Position numbers and translations under genes: made by a program | The notes under the pieces: generated by a model | Told to the model about the DNA's origin: nothing | Databases searched by the model: none | The model's input: the letters and a program-made list of their open reading frames with translations, nothing else | Shown here: positions 1 to 8,826 of the stretch, in pieces | How positions within the stretch are numbered: the stretch's first letter is position 1 | Layout of the letters: each line of letters begins with the position of its first letter | Assembly (NCBI RefSeq): GCF_001187435.1 | Contig: NZ_LFXA01000002.1 | Location: 310,001-374,000 of the forward strand | Reading direction: 5' to 3' | Length of the DNA: 64,000 nucleotides | Source: Streptomyces caatingaensis | Lineage (GTDB): Bacteria > Actinomycetota > Actinomycetes > Streptomycetales > Streptomycetaceae

Positions 1-73
1 GGCCGGGGGCCCGTATGCACATCGACAGCATGTCAATGGAGACAAGGAGCTGCGGGTGACACGAGCCAGGGAA

Positions 74-85
74 GTTAGCGCTAAC
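74..85. promoter_or_regulatory. LacI-family-type palindromic operator
   Basis: A perfect 12-bp palindrome, GTTAGCGCTAAC, sits near the left edge. The central GCGC with flanking GTTA/TAAC arms matches the established shape of LacI-family operators. No LacI gene lies inside the window, so the regulated gene is probably off the left edge. The first 150 bases hold no gene I can support. Confidence 0.45.
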
Positions 86-152
86 GAGAAGGGCGACCGT
101 GCTATTCGATGAAGACCCTCTCGAGCGTCGGGAGGGACATCACTAGAAGTCG

Positions 153-653
153 TCAATCGCGGTACGCCTCATCGTGGTTGCCTGACAGATCCAACCGGAG
201 AATGTCCATAGCAGCGATGGCCGCAGCTGCTGTTTGCAGGAGCCCTTCAACGCCCCAGTGCAGAATGGCCGGGACAGCGCTGACCGGACTCAGCACCCGC
301 CGGTACGCCGGGTGAATGCCCGTTATGCTATTGAGCGGGTGAAAGGCAGTCACATGGGCCACCATTTTGAGCTCGGCATACGGTGGCGTGCCATTGTTCT
401 CATCGACACGCTGGTATCCGAGGTAGAACGGCTCCGAGATTGAGACCCTGCACAGCTCCAGACATCCCTGCACGAGCGCGGTCTCGGCGTTGTCGGCATC
501 TGGGCGCGGTTCAACCCCAGGAAGTTCAGAGCGACCCGGCAACTCCCTCAGAAGCACCCGCCCGGCGTCGTCGAAACAAAAGCCATGAATGCGGCGTATG
601 GGGACTTCTTCCGGCATGCGACCAGGCGTCCACGTATATGTGGGCGACACCAC
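153..653 (-). CDS. degenerate NUDIX-fold-like protein
   Basis: This encodes 166 aa from a GTG start; an internal ATG 12 codons in (MPEEVPIRR) is an alternative. The opening pattern (IRRIHGFCFDDAGRVLL, then a Pro-Gly region) resembles the first strands of NUDIX hydrolases. The diagnostic box G-x5-E-x7-REuxEExGu is not present: the corresponding stretch reads PRPDADNAETALVQG with no RE..EE. It is therefore either a catalytically dead NUDIX protein or a divergent family member. It is divergent from the regulator at 913, with about 260 bp of shared upstream DNA. NUDIX assignment is inference from fold-like pattern only. Confidence 0.5.
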   Translation of the reverse strand: MVSPTYTWTPGRMPEEVPIRRIHGFCFDDAGRVLLRELPGRSELPGVEPRPDADNAETALVQGCLELCRVSISEPFYLGYQRVDENNGTPPYAELKMVAHVTAFHPLNSITGIHPAYRRVLSPVSAVPAILHWGVEGLLQTAAAAIAAMDILRLDLSGNHDEAYRD

Positions 654-841
654 TTAAATCTCCTCTAAATGTGCGTTGGTCGAGTCCCCTTGGGTTGCCG
701 TCTCTGGGGTGTCAGGCGTTGCCCGGGGCCTGTGCTCGCTCCGCGAGCCGGGGCCGCGGTGGGGAGCGTGGACCTCGTCTGACCATGGCCACGGCAAGAG
801 CAAAGACTCTTCGCTAGAACGCGCGTGCGCACATCTCTTCG

Positions 842-860
842 GTGATATCACTGGTGTGAT
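842..860 (+). promoter_or_regulatory. putative cluster operator, site 1
   Basis: GTGATATCACTGGTGTGAT lies about 55 bp upstream of the GTG start of the zinc-ribbon XRE regulator. It consists of a perfect 10-bp palindrome (GTGATATCAC) followed by a third GTGAT half-site. Two related sites occur at 3213-3231 and 16699-16717, in front of the other main transcription units of this cluster. Its place fits autoregulation; the binding protein is inferred. Confidence 0.45.
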
Positions 861-912
861 TCAGCTCCGGGGGGCTCATTGGAGCAGAGGCTGGCGCACT
901 CGGGAGGCGTGT

Positions 913-2424
913 GTGGTTCAACCGGCTGAGCGGCGCTGCACGGGGTGCGGCTGTCGATTGAGCAGGTACAACGCGGAGGACAGATGCGCAACATGCATCC
1001 GACACCTGCCGTCGCACGCTGCCGCGGGTGGTGCTGTGCCGGAAGAGGTATGGAGGGACGTCGATGTCCGGGAGGCACTGGCAGCCTGGGACTTCAGCAG
1101 GGTCAGCCGCCTTGTCCGGCAACGTGGAGCCTTGCGGCAGGAGGACGTTGCCGCACTTACCGGGCTGAGCCAGGCGTTCTTATCGATGCTGGAGTCCGGA
1201 CAACGGCGCCTCACAAACATCGACAAGATCACCGAGTTCCTCGCCGGGCTCGGAGCGCCGGCTGGACTCCTCCGCCTACCCCTTCCAGGGAACTCCGCTG
1301 AGCCGCAGGACACCACGGCAAAGGATGATGGCGACCAGGACCCGGCGTTGCCGTGGACCGTGGACCGTATGGTCGCGGCGCTACGGGAGGCCGCAGGCCA
1401 TCGGGCCTTGGACCACGGAACCCTCCTCTCCCGCAGAGGCATCGAGTTAACCGCGTACGTACACCACTGGGGGACGGCGGAAGCCGAGCCCCTCTTGCGA
1501 GCGCAGGACGGCAGGCCAATACCCGACTCACTGCTCGCACACCTCCAAGGCACGACAGATCACCTACGGCTCATGGACGCTGCCGCCGGAAGCGGCACGC
1601 TTGCTGACCTCGGCAGCGCACACCTCGAACTGGTGCTACGCATCCTCAAACAAGGCACCCATACCGAAGCCGCCGGACACAGACTCGCAGGCATAGCAGC
1701 CGACACCGCCACCCAGACAGGGTGGTTCGCCTTCGATGCCGGGCAACACGCCCATGCTCAGAGGTACTTCCTCGCCGCCCTTCGAGCAGCCCACGCTTCC
1801 GGGGATGTGCGGCTGGGCGCCGGCGCCCTGTCGTACATCGCGATTCACAGCTACTCCACGGGATATCCACGCGATGCCGTCGTTGCCGCTCAGGCCGCTC
1901 GAGAGAAGATCAAGACGCTGCATGCTCCCGCCTTGGAAGCCATGCTCCTTACGCGCCAGGCTCGCGGGCATGCCGTTCTCGGTGAGGGCAAAGCAGCGCT
2001 CAGGGCCCTTGGCCTGGCTGGTGAACTATGCGCACAAGGCCGCTCAGAAAACGATCCGCACTGGCTCTACTGGATCAACGAGGGCGAAATCCACGGCCAG
2101 GCCGGCAGCTGCTACCTCGAACTCGGAGACCCTGGGCAAGCCATCGGCAGCTTCACACAGGCCCACGACGCACTCACCCCCAGCGACCTACGGACACGCG
2201 CCTTGTTCCTCTCCCGAGCGGCCACTGCGCAGATCCGAGCCGGTGAACTTGAAGCAGGATGCGCGACAGCGCATGAGGCCGTGGCCCTTGGCGAACACCT
2301 CCAGTCCGCCCGGCTGCATGAGCATTTGCGCACCGTCATTGAGGAGCTGACGCCAGTCAGCCATACCCCCTACGCTCGTGACCTGCTGGAACGTACTGCT
2401 GTCTTGACAAAGATGGGGAACTGA
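913..2424 (+). CDS. zinc-ribbon / XRE-HTH / TPR-like transcriptional regulator, bldA-type TTA codons
   Basis: A likely cluster-situated DNA-binding regulator of 503 aa. The GTG at 913 is chosen because GGGAGG sits 5 nt upstream and the zinc-ribbon starts directly after it; an upstream extension reads through non-coding-like sequence. The N-terminus has two CxxC knuckles (C9/C12 and C25/C28) around an RLSRYN motif, then an XRE helix-turn-helix at about residues 68-115 (LRQEDVAALTGLSQAFLSMLESG). The rest is helical, with TPR-like repeats from about residue 230. Two TTA leucine codons occur (residue 90, inside the recognition-helix region, and residue 179), suggesting dependence on the bldA tRNA in Streptomyces. 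It is followed 2 nt later by a HAD gene. Two shorter paralogues of the N-terminal half lie at 27770 and 28835. Confidence 0.82.
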   Translation: MVQPAERRCTGCGCRLSRYNAEDRCATCIRHLPSHAAAGGAVPEEVWRDVDVREALAAWDFSRVSRLVRQRGALRQEDVAALTGLSQAFLSMLESGQRRLTNIDKITEFLAGLGAPAGLLRLPLPGNSAEPQDTTAKDDGDQDPALPWTVDRMVAALREAAGHRALDHGTLLSRRGIELTAYVHHWGTAEAEPLLRAQDGRPIPDSLLAHLQGTTDHLRLMDAAAGSGTLADLGSAHLELVLRILKQGTHTEAAGHRLAGIAADTATQTGWFAFDAGQHAHAQRYFLAALRAAHASGDVRLGAGALSYIAIHSYSTGYPRDAVVAAQAAREKIKTLHAPALEAMLLTRQARGHAVLGEGKAALRALGLAGELCAQGRSENDPHWLYWINEGEIHGQAGSCYLELGDPGQAIGSFTQAHDALTPSDLRTRALFLSRAATAQIRAGELEAGCATAHEAVALGEHLQSARLHEHLRTVIEELTPVSHTPYARDLLERTAVLTKMGN

Positions 2425-2426
2425 AC

Positions 2427-3155
2427 GTGGTTGATGACAGCCGAGTGCTCGTGCTCTGGGACATTGATCGAACGCTGCTGTACGTCGGCGATGTCGACCG
2501 ACAGGTCTACCGAGAAACCTTTGCCGAGGTCGTTGGCAGGAGCGCCGACCAGCTGCCCGCGCGAGGCACAGGGGTCACGATGCCTCTGGCCATTCGCAGC
2601 CTGCTTGTGAATAACGGCGTGCCGGAGAATGAGGTCCCCACCCTCCTTCCACGCATGGTTGAACTCCTGCCGCAGCGGCTTGCTGCTCATACGGAAGATC
2701 TGCGGCAGCAGGGTGTTCTCATGCCGGGTGCCGTCGCCGCGCTTAGCGCGGTATGCGACCACCCGGGCTACGTCCCGACCGTGGTCACAGGCAACCTCAA
2801 GCCCAACGCTCTGCTGAAGCTCGACGCCTTCAACCTCGCCGGCTTTCTGGACACGGAGATCGGCGGATTCGCCTCCGATGATCAACATCGGCCGGCGCTT
2901 GTCGCCATCGCGCAGGAGAGGGCTCAAGCCAAGCATGGTGCAGTCTTCGATCGTGCCAATACCGTCATCATCGGGGACTCGCTCGAGGATGTCCGGACCG
3001 GCCTCGAAGGCGGATCCGCGGTCATCGGGGTCGCCTCCGGCAAAACCACGACAGCTGAGTTGATCGAAGCCGGGGCCGACGCCGCACTCGATAACCTCGA
3101 GAACGTAGCACTCCTCCTTGAGACCATCGCAGCGCTGACACACGGGGCCCGCTGA
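2427..3155 (+). CDS. HAD-family phosphatase
   Basis: A 242-aa haloacid-dehalogenase-superfamily hydrolase starting with GTG 2 nt after the regulator stop, so it is co-transcribed and probably translationally coupled. HAD motif I is LWDIDRTLL (nucleophile Asp), motif II the Thr in VVTGNLK, and motif III/IV the late IIGDSLEDVRTG. Such enzymes usually dephosphorylate small phosphorylated metabolites; the substrate cannot be read from sequence. It is one of four HAD genes in the window (also 8827, 20014, 30666). A strong hairpin follows at 3175-3203, ending the transcript. Confidence 0.85.
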   Translation: MVDDSRVLVLWDIDRTLLYVGDVDRQVYRETFAEVVGRSADQLPARGTGVTMPLAIRSLLVNNGVPENEVPTLLPRMVELLPQRLAAHTEDLRQQGVLMPGAVAALSAVCDHPGYVPTVVTGNLKPNALLKLDAFNLAGFLDTEIGGFASDDQHRPALVAIAQERAQAKHGAVFDRANTVIIGDSLEDVRTGLEGGSAVIGVASGKTTTAELIEAGADAALDNLENVALLLETIAALTHGAR

Positions 3156-3174
3156 GGGCATGACCAACTCGGAG

Positions 3175-3203
3175 CCTCGGCTCAGGCCTTTCCCGAGCCG
3201 AGG
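3175..3203 (+). terminator. hairpin terminator after HAD gene
   Basis: CCTCGGCTC (3175-3183) and GAGCCGAGG (3195-3203) form a perfect 9-bp stem around an 11-nt loop, 20 bp after the HAD stop codon. There is no clear T-tract, which is usual for Streptomyces terminators. Confidence 0.55.
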
Positions 3204-3212
3204 CCGATCGCG

Positions 3213-3231
3213 TTATCACCTGAGTGATTTC
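3213..3231. promoter_or_regulatory. putative cluster operator, site 2
   Basis: GTTATCACCTGAGTGATTT; its reverse complement contains ATCACTCAGGTGAT, the identical 14-mer found at 16704-16717. It lies between the regulator/HAD unit and the downstream small-protein/GNAT/halogenase-like operon, about 170 bp before the first start codon. Bases 3232-3399 otherwise show no gene. Confidence 0.45.
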
Positions 3232-3399
3232 GCCGCCAAGACGTGAGAAGTACGCTGGCACGGATGAGACCAGCGGGATGTCGCTGGAACAGAGAGACCA
3301 GCACTGCCTTCACCAGGCACAAAGTGAGTGCCCGGTCACCATCCGAAGTGCACCATTCACCATGCTGTAGAGCAACGAACCCGGAATGAGGTTTGGTGA

Positions 3400-3588
3400 A
3401 TGCCTGGAGTTGAGAACGAACCAACCGCCATCGCCATCGGTCTACTCCTCTTCGGAGGTGGCTCGTTGCTTCTGGGTTCACTTTTCGGCATCTGGACTGC
3501 GTTTAGCATTGTGACGGCCGGATCTATAGGTATATCTGCGAGCGCAGAGATGCAGCTGCGCAGAAAGGCACTCCGAGATCGTGAGTGA
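3400..3588 (+). CDS. small two-helix membrane protein, unknown function
   Basis: A 62-aa ORF with an ATG start preceded by TGAGG. It contains two hydrophobic stretches (about residues 10-26 and 30-47) separated by a glycine turn, and a charged C-terminal tail (LRRKALRDRE). Its end overlaps the first possible GTG start of the GNAT gene by 8 nt, which supports real translation and coupling. I do not recognise a family. It may be a membrane partner or exporter accessory of the cluster, or a chance ORF. Confidence 0.45.
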   Translation: MPGVENEPTAIAIGLLLFGGGSLLLGSLFGIWTAFSIVTAGSIGISASAEMQLRRKALRDRE

Positions 3589-4579
3589 CAAGCCTGGGAG
3601 GAGATCCTGTGGCTTGAGTGGGGGCACAGAGATGAATAACGGCAACGGCGATCGCCTTCGAAGCCTGGGCAGGACGCGAATCGTAGGTGGAGATCGGAAC
3701 GGTGGCCACAAGGCGGGCATAGCTGATGAGGGCTCGAGTGGCGTTCAGATCCATCAAAGACTCGGCTGGCTCAAATCACTCACCTTGCAAAGCGATCTGC
3801 TGATCCTCGGTAATTCAGCAGATGTGACTGTGACCGATGAGTGGATCTCCGTAAGCACTCCTGCGTTGCCGCGACTTCGCATCGGCAACGCAATCGTCTT
3901 CCCCACGCCTCCAAGCCTCGAAGACGTGCCCGCTTGGACCAGGAGGCTGGAACTGGCAGTCGGGCAATCTGCTGCGAGGTATGGCCGCATTGTCTGGGAA
4001 GGCGGCCCGGCCGAAGCGAATGCCTACCGCGCTTTCAAGGACGCGGGCTTCGAACCGTACGACAGCCTGAGCATGATAGCCACCTCCTTGATGGAGGGGG
4101 CCGGTGCAACGGGTACCCCCACGGAAGTGGTGCAATCTGACGCTCAGTGGCAGGAACTTCTTGACTTCCACCTCCGAGTTAACCGTGTCACCGGTTCTCT
4201 CGACCGAGAGTTCTTAGCGGCCCGTCTTGACCTCTACCGCGTCGAATCAAAGGCAGGGAATGGGGCCTGGTTCACCGCACATGCTGATGGCTGCGTAGTC
4301 GGATGCTGTGGGATTGCTCTGGGCCACGGATTCGCCAGGTTGCAGGGGCTTGAGGTCATGGCAAGTCACAGACGGGTCGGCGTCGGTCTGGCCCTCGTCA
4401 GTTTTGCCTCCCAGTGGGCACTACAGCATGACGGGGTGCGGCGCCTTGTCTCCGTTGTAGACCCCGACTACCACGCGCGTCGACTCTTCGAATCGGTCGG
4501 ATTCCAGGCGTACGACCTCCTTTGCGGTGCCGTTCGCTCTGACTCGTTCACTGCCACCCAGGATTTGAATCCGACCTGA
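3581..4579 (+). CDS. GNAT-fold acyltransferase, tandem-domain length
   Basis: A 332-aa protein whose C-terminal ~130 residues carry the acetyl-CoA-binding GNAT core: LEVMASHRRVGVGLALVSFA (the R/Q-x-x-G-x-G/A loop) and a final VVDPDYHARRLFESVGF motif. The N-terminal half (about 45-160) resembles a second, degenerate GNAT domain. The GTG at 3581 overlaps the previous gene; an ATG at 3632 behind GGGGGCAC is an alternative. One TTA codon falls at residue 212 (GTG numbering). It sits directly before the HXG Fe/2OG enzyme. The acceptor is unknown; because two tRNA synthetase genes lie nearby, an aminoacyl-tRNA-using transferase (Fem/VlmA-like role) is a speculation, ordinary N-acetylation (including self-resistance) the simpler reading. 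Confidence 0.8.
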   Translation: MSDKPGRRSCGLSGGTEMNNGNGDRLRSLGRTRIVGGDRNGGHKAGIADEGSSGVQIHQRLGWLKSLTLQSDLLILGNSADVTVTDEWISVSTPALPRLRIGNAIVFPTPPSLEDVPAWTRRLELAVGQSAARYGRIVWEGGPAEANAYRAFKDAGFEPYDSLSMIATSLMEGAGATGTPTEVVQSDAQWQELLDFHLRVNRVTGSLDREFLAARLDLYRVESKAGNGAWFTAHADGCVVGCCGIALGHGFARLQGLEVMASHRRVGVGLALVSFASQWALQHDGVRRLVSVVDPDYHARRLFESVGFQAYDLLCGAVRSDSFTATQDLNPT

Positions 4580-4601
4580 ACGTCAACCCTGGAGAGGAAC
4601 A

Positions 4602-5435
4602 ATGGAACGAACTGCTGTAGCCGACAACTTCGACATCATTCCCCTCAATCCCACGATTGGCGGAGAAGTGGCGGGGCTGGACCTCCGAAAACCACTGACT
4701 GTCAGCACGGGAGCAGCCCTGCGAGCTGCTCTCCTGGACCGCAAGGTTCTGTTCTTCAAGGAGCAGGATCTCAATGTGGAAGAGTTCGAACGCTTCAGTC
4801 GGGTCTTTGGAGAACTGTTCGTCCACCCAACGATGCCGCACCTGCCCGAGAGTGTCTACATCAACCCAGTAGCCACCGAGCACGGCCCGGCCAAGGATTG
4901 GCATATCGGCGGTCCTTGGCGTACGAACCCGTTCGTCGCCGAACTGTTGCAGCTCAAGATCACCCCATCCGCCGGGGGAGATACCATGTGGGCGGATCTG
5001 CAAGCTGCCTACCGAGCCCTGTCACTTCCCATGCGGCGCCTCTTCGACGAACTCGCCGCGACCTACCTGGGAAACCCGGCACAATATTCCCCAACAACAC
5101 GAGCCGGCGCCGACGAGCAGCTCGAAGTCGAACACCCTTTGGTTATCGATCACCCTGAGACCGGAGAGCGTGGGCTGTACTACAGCACGTCGGCTGTACG
5201 TATTGCGGGATTGAGCGATTTGGAACAGGCCATGGTCAGGCGCCTACTCGAAGAGCAGGCGACCCAGCCACGGTTCGTGGTGCGGCATCGATGGCATCCT
5301 GGCGACATCGCCGTCTGGGACAATCGCGCAGTATGGCACTCGGCCGTCGACGACTATGGAGACGCTCCTCGCCTTGGCTGGCACGCCTCCATAACTGCCG
5401 ACTGGCGCCCAAGCTCAGGCGCGGTCACCGAGTAG
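4602..5435 (+). CDS. TauD/TfdA-like Fe(II)/2-oxoglutarate enzyme with HXG motif, candidate halogenase
   Basis: A 277-aa TauD-superfamily protein that follows the GNAT gene after 22 bp, with GGAGAGGA before the ATG. The double-stranded beta-helix landmarks are clear: the proximal iron motif in KDWHIGGPW, then PSAGGDTMWADL, the distal histidine H246 in DNRAVWHSAVDDY and the 2-oxoglutarate-binding R257. In hydroxylases the proximal motif is HxD/E; here it is H101-I102-G103 (codons at 4902-4910), so the carboxylate ligand is absent. Replacement of this Asp by Gly or Ala opens the chloride site in SyrB2 (HxA), WelO5 and BesD (HxG). All other expected residues remain, so this is more likely an active halogenase than a dead oxygenase. 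Halide use and substrate are inference. Confidence 0.85.
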   Translation: MERTAVADNFDIIPLNPTIGGEVAGLDLRKPLTVSTGAALRAALLDRKVLFFKEQDLNVEEFERFSRVFGELFVHPTMPHLPESVYINPVATEHGPAKDWHIGGPWRTNPFVAELLQLKITPSAGGDTMWADLQAAYRALSLPMRRLFDELAATYLGNPAQYSPTTRAGADEQLEVEHPLVIDHPETGERGLYYSTSAVRIAGLSDLEQAMVRRLLEEQATQPRFVVRHRWHPGDIAVWDNRAVWHSAVDDYGDAPRLGWHASITADWRPSSGAVTE

Positions 5436-5502
5436 ATTCACAGGGAGTTTCTGGTTGTCGGAGGTGCCCTTCGGCAACCAGACCTATGCCGCCGGCGCGG
5501 CA

Positions 5503-6027
5503 TCAGCGCAGAACCCGATCCAGGGAGAAATATGCCCGCATCGCTGCACTATGAGCAGGGAAGGCGAGAGCAGTAGCCTCGTGGAGCACGAACCACTCCG
5601 ACGTTTCTGCCGTTGGGGCTGGCATCGGAAGAGCCTCTGCGTCCCGGGCGGGTAGTAAGGCGAATATATCGAGGGTGTTGACCGCACTCCAGGCATCGAA
5701 GAGCTGAATTCCATTCGCGGTAGCGTCGAGTCCGGTCTCTTCTTTTAACTCCCGGGCAGCAGCCTCTTGCCAGGTTTCTCCCACCTCTATGTACCCGCCG
5801 GGGAAGGCCAGTTGACCCCGACAGGGCTCGACGTCTCGCCGTACCACCACCAATCCCGACGTCCCGGTCCGTGTGATGACGGGCTGGAGTGCGACTGCAA
5901 CAGGCAGAGGGTTTGCCCAGTTCGTTTCTCCGCATCCTGGACAGTCTCTGGGCCACTTGGCCCCAACTGGATAGGCTGATCCGCAGTATGGGCAGTGTGT
6001 GATGGTGCGGCCTCGGGTGTAACCCAC
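5503..6027 (-). CDS. NUDIX hydrolase with N-terminal zinc ribbon
   Basis: A 174-aa protein starting at GTG 6027. The N-terminus has a zinc ribbon (CPYCGSAY, then CPGCGETN) as in NudC-like/ADP-ribose NUDIX enzymes. A full NUDIX box follows at about residues 78-100, GYIEVGETWQEAAARELKEE(TGLD), with all metal-binding glutamates. It hydrolyses a nucleoside-diphosphate-linked substrate, most likely a dinucleotide or sugar nucleotide. It lies downstream of the leucyl-tRNA synthetase gene on the same strand but is separated by a strong hairpin, so it probably has its own promoter in the 148-bp gap. Confidence 0.88.
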   Translation of the reverse strand: MGYTRGRTITHCPYCGSAYPVGAKWPRDCPGCGETNWANPLPVAVALQPVITRTGTSGLVVVRRDVEPCRGQLAFPGGYIEVGETWQEAAARELKEETGLDATANGIQLFDAWSAVNTLDIFALLPARDAEALPMPAPTAETSEWFVLHEATALAFPAHSAAMRAYFSLDRVLR

Positions 6028-6134
6028 GTGAAACGGTCCCTCCCTCGCGTACCCTGCGGTCGGGGTGGCACGGTCGATCTCACCGGGGGGAGATCAGGAG
6101 GGCTCGCCATCATGCACGAGCCCATGAATGCATC

Positions 6135-6163
6135 GTCCGTATGGCCATAGAGGCCATACGGAC
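6135..6163 (-). terminator. strong hairpin terminator after the leuS-like gene
   Basis: GTCCGTATGGCC (6135-6146) and GGCCATACGGAC (6152-6163) make a perfect 12-bp stem with a 5-nt loop, 12 bp past the leuS-like stop codon. It ends the long leftward operon. Confidence 0.7.
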
Positions 6164-6175
6164 ATCCAGCAATCC

Positions 6176-8677
6176 CTAGCCGCGGGCTGGCACGAAGTTC
6201 ACCAGCTTCGGGGCAAGCACAATGGTCTTCGCCACGCTTGTGCCATCAAGTGCTGCCCGGACCTTCTGAGATCGGAAAGCCAGCTCCCGCAATTCCTCCT
6301 CACTGATGTCCGGCGAGACCTCAATGCGATCACGGAACTTGCCGGCCACTTGTACGACGCATGTCACTTTCTCCTCGACCAGGAGCGCCGAGTCGACATC
6401 TGGCCACCCCGCTTTGAGCACGGAAGACTCGTGGCCCAGCCGGACCCAGCACTCCTCTGCTGTGAACGGAGCGACGCAGGACAGCATGCGGACCAGTGCC
6501 GCAGTGCCCTCCTGGACGGCGCCATCACCCGAGCCTGGCTGACGATCGACAGCTTGTCGGAGCATGTTTGTGAGCTGCATCATGCGGGCGATGCCGACAT
6601 TGAACCTCTTGTTCTCCATCGCCTGCGTGGCCTCGTCCACCAGCCGGTGGACCACCTTACGGAGATCGAGGTCCCCCGTGGGGTTCGCGGGCGCTGGAGA
6701 AGCGTTACCGACGTCGCCGGCCAGGCGCCAGACCCGCGCGAGCCACTTCACTGACCCAGCCGGCGACACGTCCGCCCAGTCAATGTCGTCTTCGGGCGGG
6801 CTGGCGAACAGCATCGTGACCCGAACTGCATCAGGGCCGTGCTGGGCGATTTGCTCCTGAAGGTTGACCAGGTTGCCCAGGCTCTTGCTCATGGCCTTGC
6901 CGTTCATGATGACCTGGCCCTGGTTGGTCAGGCGAGTGAACGGTTCAGTGAAGGGGACCAGTCCAAGGTCGTGGAGCACTTTGGTGAAAAACCGGGCGTA
7001 CATCAGGTGGCCCGTCGCGTGCTCCTTCCCGCCGACGTACTCGTCGACGGGCAGCCATGCCGCCATACCGGCCGGGTCGAACGGGCCATCCTTGTAACGG
7101 GGGTTGGGGTACCGCAGGAAGTACCACGAGGAGTCGACGAAGGTGTCCATGGTGTCGGTGTCCCGACGAGCCTGTTGTCCGCAAGCAGGGCAGTTCACCT
7201 CTACCCATGCACTTGCAGTCTCCAGGGGCGACTTTCCACCCTCCGGGCGCAGCGTGTAACCACCTTCGGGGAGCTTGACCGGCAACTGCTCCTCCGGAAC
7301 AGGGACGGCCCCACATGAGTCGCAGTAAATGATGGGGATCGGTGTTCCCCAGTACCGCTGTCGCGACAGGAGCCAGTCTCGCAGGCGGTAGGTGACAGCT
7401 CCATGACCGACGCCTCGCTCCTCCAGGTCGGCGATGACCGCGGTGATGGCCGCTTCCTTGCGCAGGCCGTTGAGCGGACCCGAGTTCATGAGCACGCCGT
7501 CACCAGCCGTTGCGATGCCTGTGTCAGCCGGGTCAGGCTCGCCCGTGTCGACGACAGCACGGACTGGGAGGCCGAAGGCGCGGGCGAAGTTCAGGTCGCG
7601 CTGGTCGTGGGCCGGCACAGCCATGACGGCTCCGGTGCCATAGTCGGCCAGAACGTAGTCGGCGGCGTAGGTGGGGAGCCTCTCACCGTTGACCGGGTTG
7701 ACTGCGTAGCGGCCGAGAAATACGCCGGTCATGGGTCGGTCGATGGCCAGTCTTTCCATTTCAGCCTTGGAAGCGAGGCCGGCTCGGTACTCCTCGAAGG
7801 CCACTCGGTGCTCGGCGTCGCAGAGTTCGTCGGCCAATGCTGAGTCGGCAGCTACGACGAAGAAGGTGGCGCCGTAGAGGGTGTCGGGCCGGGTGCTGAA
7901 AACGCGAACTGGCTCGCTGCGGCCCTCGATCTGAAAGTCAATGTGGGCACCGGTGGAACGGCCGATCCAGTTCCGCTGCATGCTCAGGATCTCGTCCGGC
8001 CACTTGCCTTGCAGTTGCTCCATGTCGTCCAGCAACCGCTGTGCGTAGGCCGTTGTGCGGAAGAACCACTGGGTGAGGTTGCGCTTCACTACGTCGGTGC
8101 CGCAACGTTCACACTGGCCTTGGATGACCTGTTCGTTCGCCAGGACCGTCTCGTCACTGGGGCACCAGTTGACCGGGGCTTCCTTACGGTAGGCGAGGCC
8201 GCGTTCGAACATCTTCAGGAACAGCCACTGGTTCCAGCGGTAGTACTCCGGGTCCGAGGTGTGGAACCTGGTTCGCCAGTCGAAGGAGATGCCGAGGCGT
8301 TCGAACGATTCCGCCTGGATATCGATGTTGCCGTACGTCCAGTCACGGGGGTCGAGGTTCCGCTTGCGGGCTGCGTTCTCGGCAGGCAGGCCGAAGGAGT
8401 CCCACGCGATGGGGTTCAGCACCTGTTGACCACGCATGCGTGCGAAGCGGGCCATCGTGTCGCTGATGCTGTACACCTCGGCGTGTCCCATGTGGAGGTC
8501 ACCCGAAGGGTAAGGAAACATGCTGACGACGAGGGTCCGCTGCTCGTCTTTCGGGCTCGCTGGCGTCAGCTCCTCCGCCTCGAAGAGTCGCTCTTCCCGC
8601 CACAGTCGAAGCCACTTGTCGATGCTGCTGTGCGGGTCATAGGTCTCTCGGGCGGTAACCCCTTGCTCGTCAGACAT
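6176..8677 (-). CDS. leuS: leucyl-tRNA synthetase, probable second copy
   Basis: An 833-aa class I aminoacyl-tRNA synthetase. HIGH motif: [20 protein letters not shown], about residues 53-72. The zinc insert has CPSDE...CERCG. The CP1 editing domain is intact ([12 protein letters not shown] and [15 protein letters not shown] with its conserved Asp), and a second zinc site reads CDSCG / CPACG. The KMSKS loop is [10 protein letters not shown], with Ala replacing the first Lys. Streptomyces housekeeping LeuRS is longer (about 960 aa) and usually lies elsewhere, so this is probably an accessory enzyme. It ends the leftward biosynthetic operon, about 150 bp after a HAD gene. Possible roles are self-resistance to a LeuRS inhibitor or supply of leucyl-tRNA for product assembly. 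That it is a second copy is inference from length and context. Confidence 0.93.
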   Translation of the reverse strand: MSDEQGVTARETYDPHSSIDKWLRLWREERLFEAEELTPASPKDEQRTLVVSMFPYPSGDLHMGHAEVYSISDTMARFARMRGQQVLNPIAWDSFGLPAENAARKRNLDPRDWTYGNIDIQAESFERLGISFDWRTRFHTSDPEYYRWNQWLFLKMFERGLAYRKEAPVNWCPSDETVLANEQVIQGQCERCGTDVVKRNLTQWFFRTTAYAQRLLDDMEQLQGKWPDEILSMQRNWIGRSTGAHIDFQIEGRSEPVRVFSTRPDTLYGATFFVVAADSALADELCDAEHRVAFEEYRAGLASKAEMERLAIDRPMTGVFLGRYAVNPVNGERLPTYAADYVLADYGTGAVMAVPAHDQRDLNFARAFGLPVRAVVDTGEPDPADTGIATAGDGVLMNSGPLNGLRKEAAITAVIADLEERGVGHGAVTYRLRDWLLSRQRYWGTPIPIIYCDSCGAVPVPEEQLPVKLPEGGYTLRPEGGKSPLETASAWVEVNCPACGQQARRDTDTMDTFVDSSWYFLRYPNPRYKDGPFDPAGMAAWLPVDEYVGGKEHATGHLMYARFFTKVLHDLGLVPFTEPFTRLTNQGQVIMNGKAMSKSLGNLVNLQEQIAQHGPDAVRVTMLFASPPEDDIDWADVSPAGSVKWLARVWRLAGDVGNASPAPANPTGDLDLRKVVHRLVDEATQAMENKRFNVGIARMMQLTNMLRQAVDRQPGSGDGAVQEGTAALVRMLSCVAPFTAEECWVRLGHESSVLKAGWPDVDSALLVEEKVTCVVQVAGKFRDRIEVSPDISEEELRELAFRSQKVRAALDGTSVAKTIVLAPKLVNFVPARG

Positions 8678-8826
8678 TTGTTCCAGTCCTTGTTGCGGAA
8701 GGTGATAGGGCTGTCCGGGCTCGGCGTGGCGGTGCTGGCAGGTGTGCGATCCAGGAAACCCCAGGCGATCCGGTCGCTGCGCCCGGATAGCGTAGCGTGG
8801 CCGACCTGGCCGTCAGTGCGTCAATG

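Noticed and set aside
4560..4580. GATTTGAATCC, resembling a tRNA T-loop (reverse strand)
   Set aside because: It lies in the GNAT 3' end and no cloverleaf or CCA-stem partner can be built around it.
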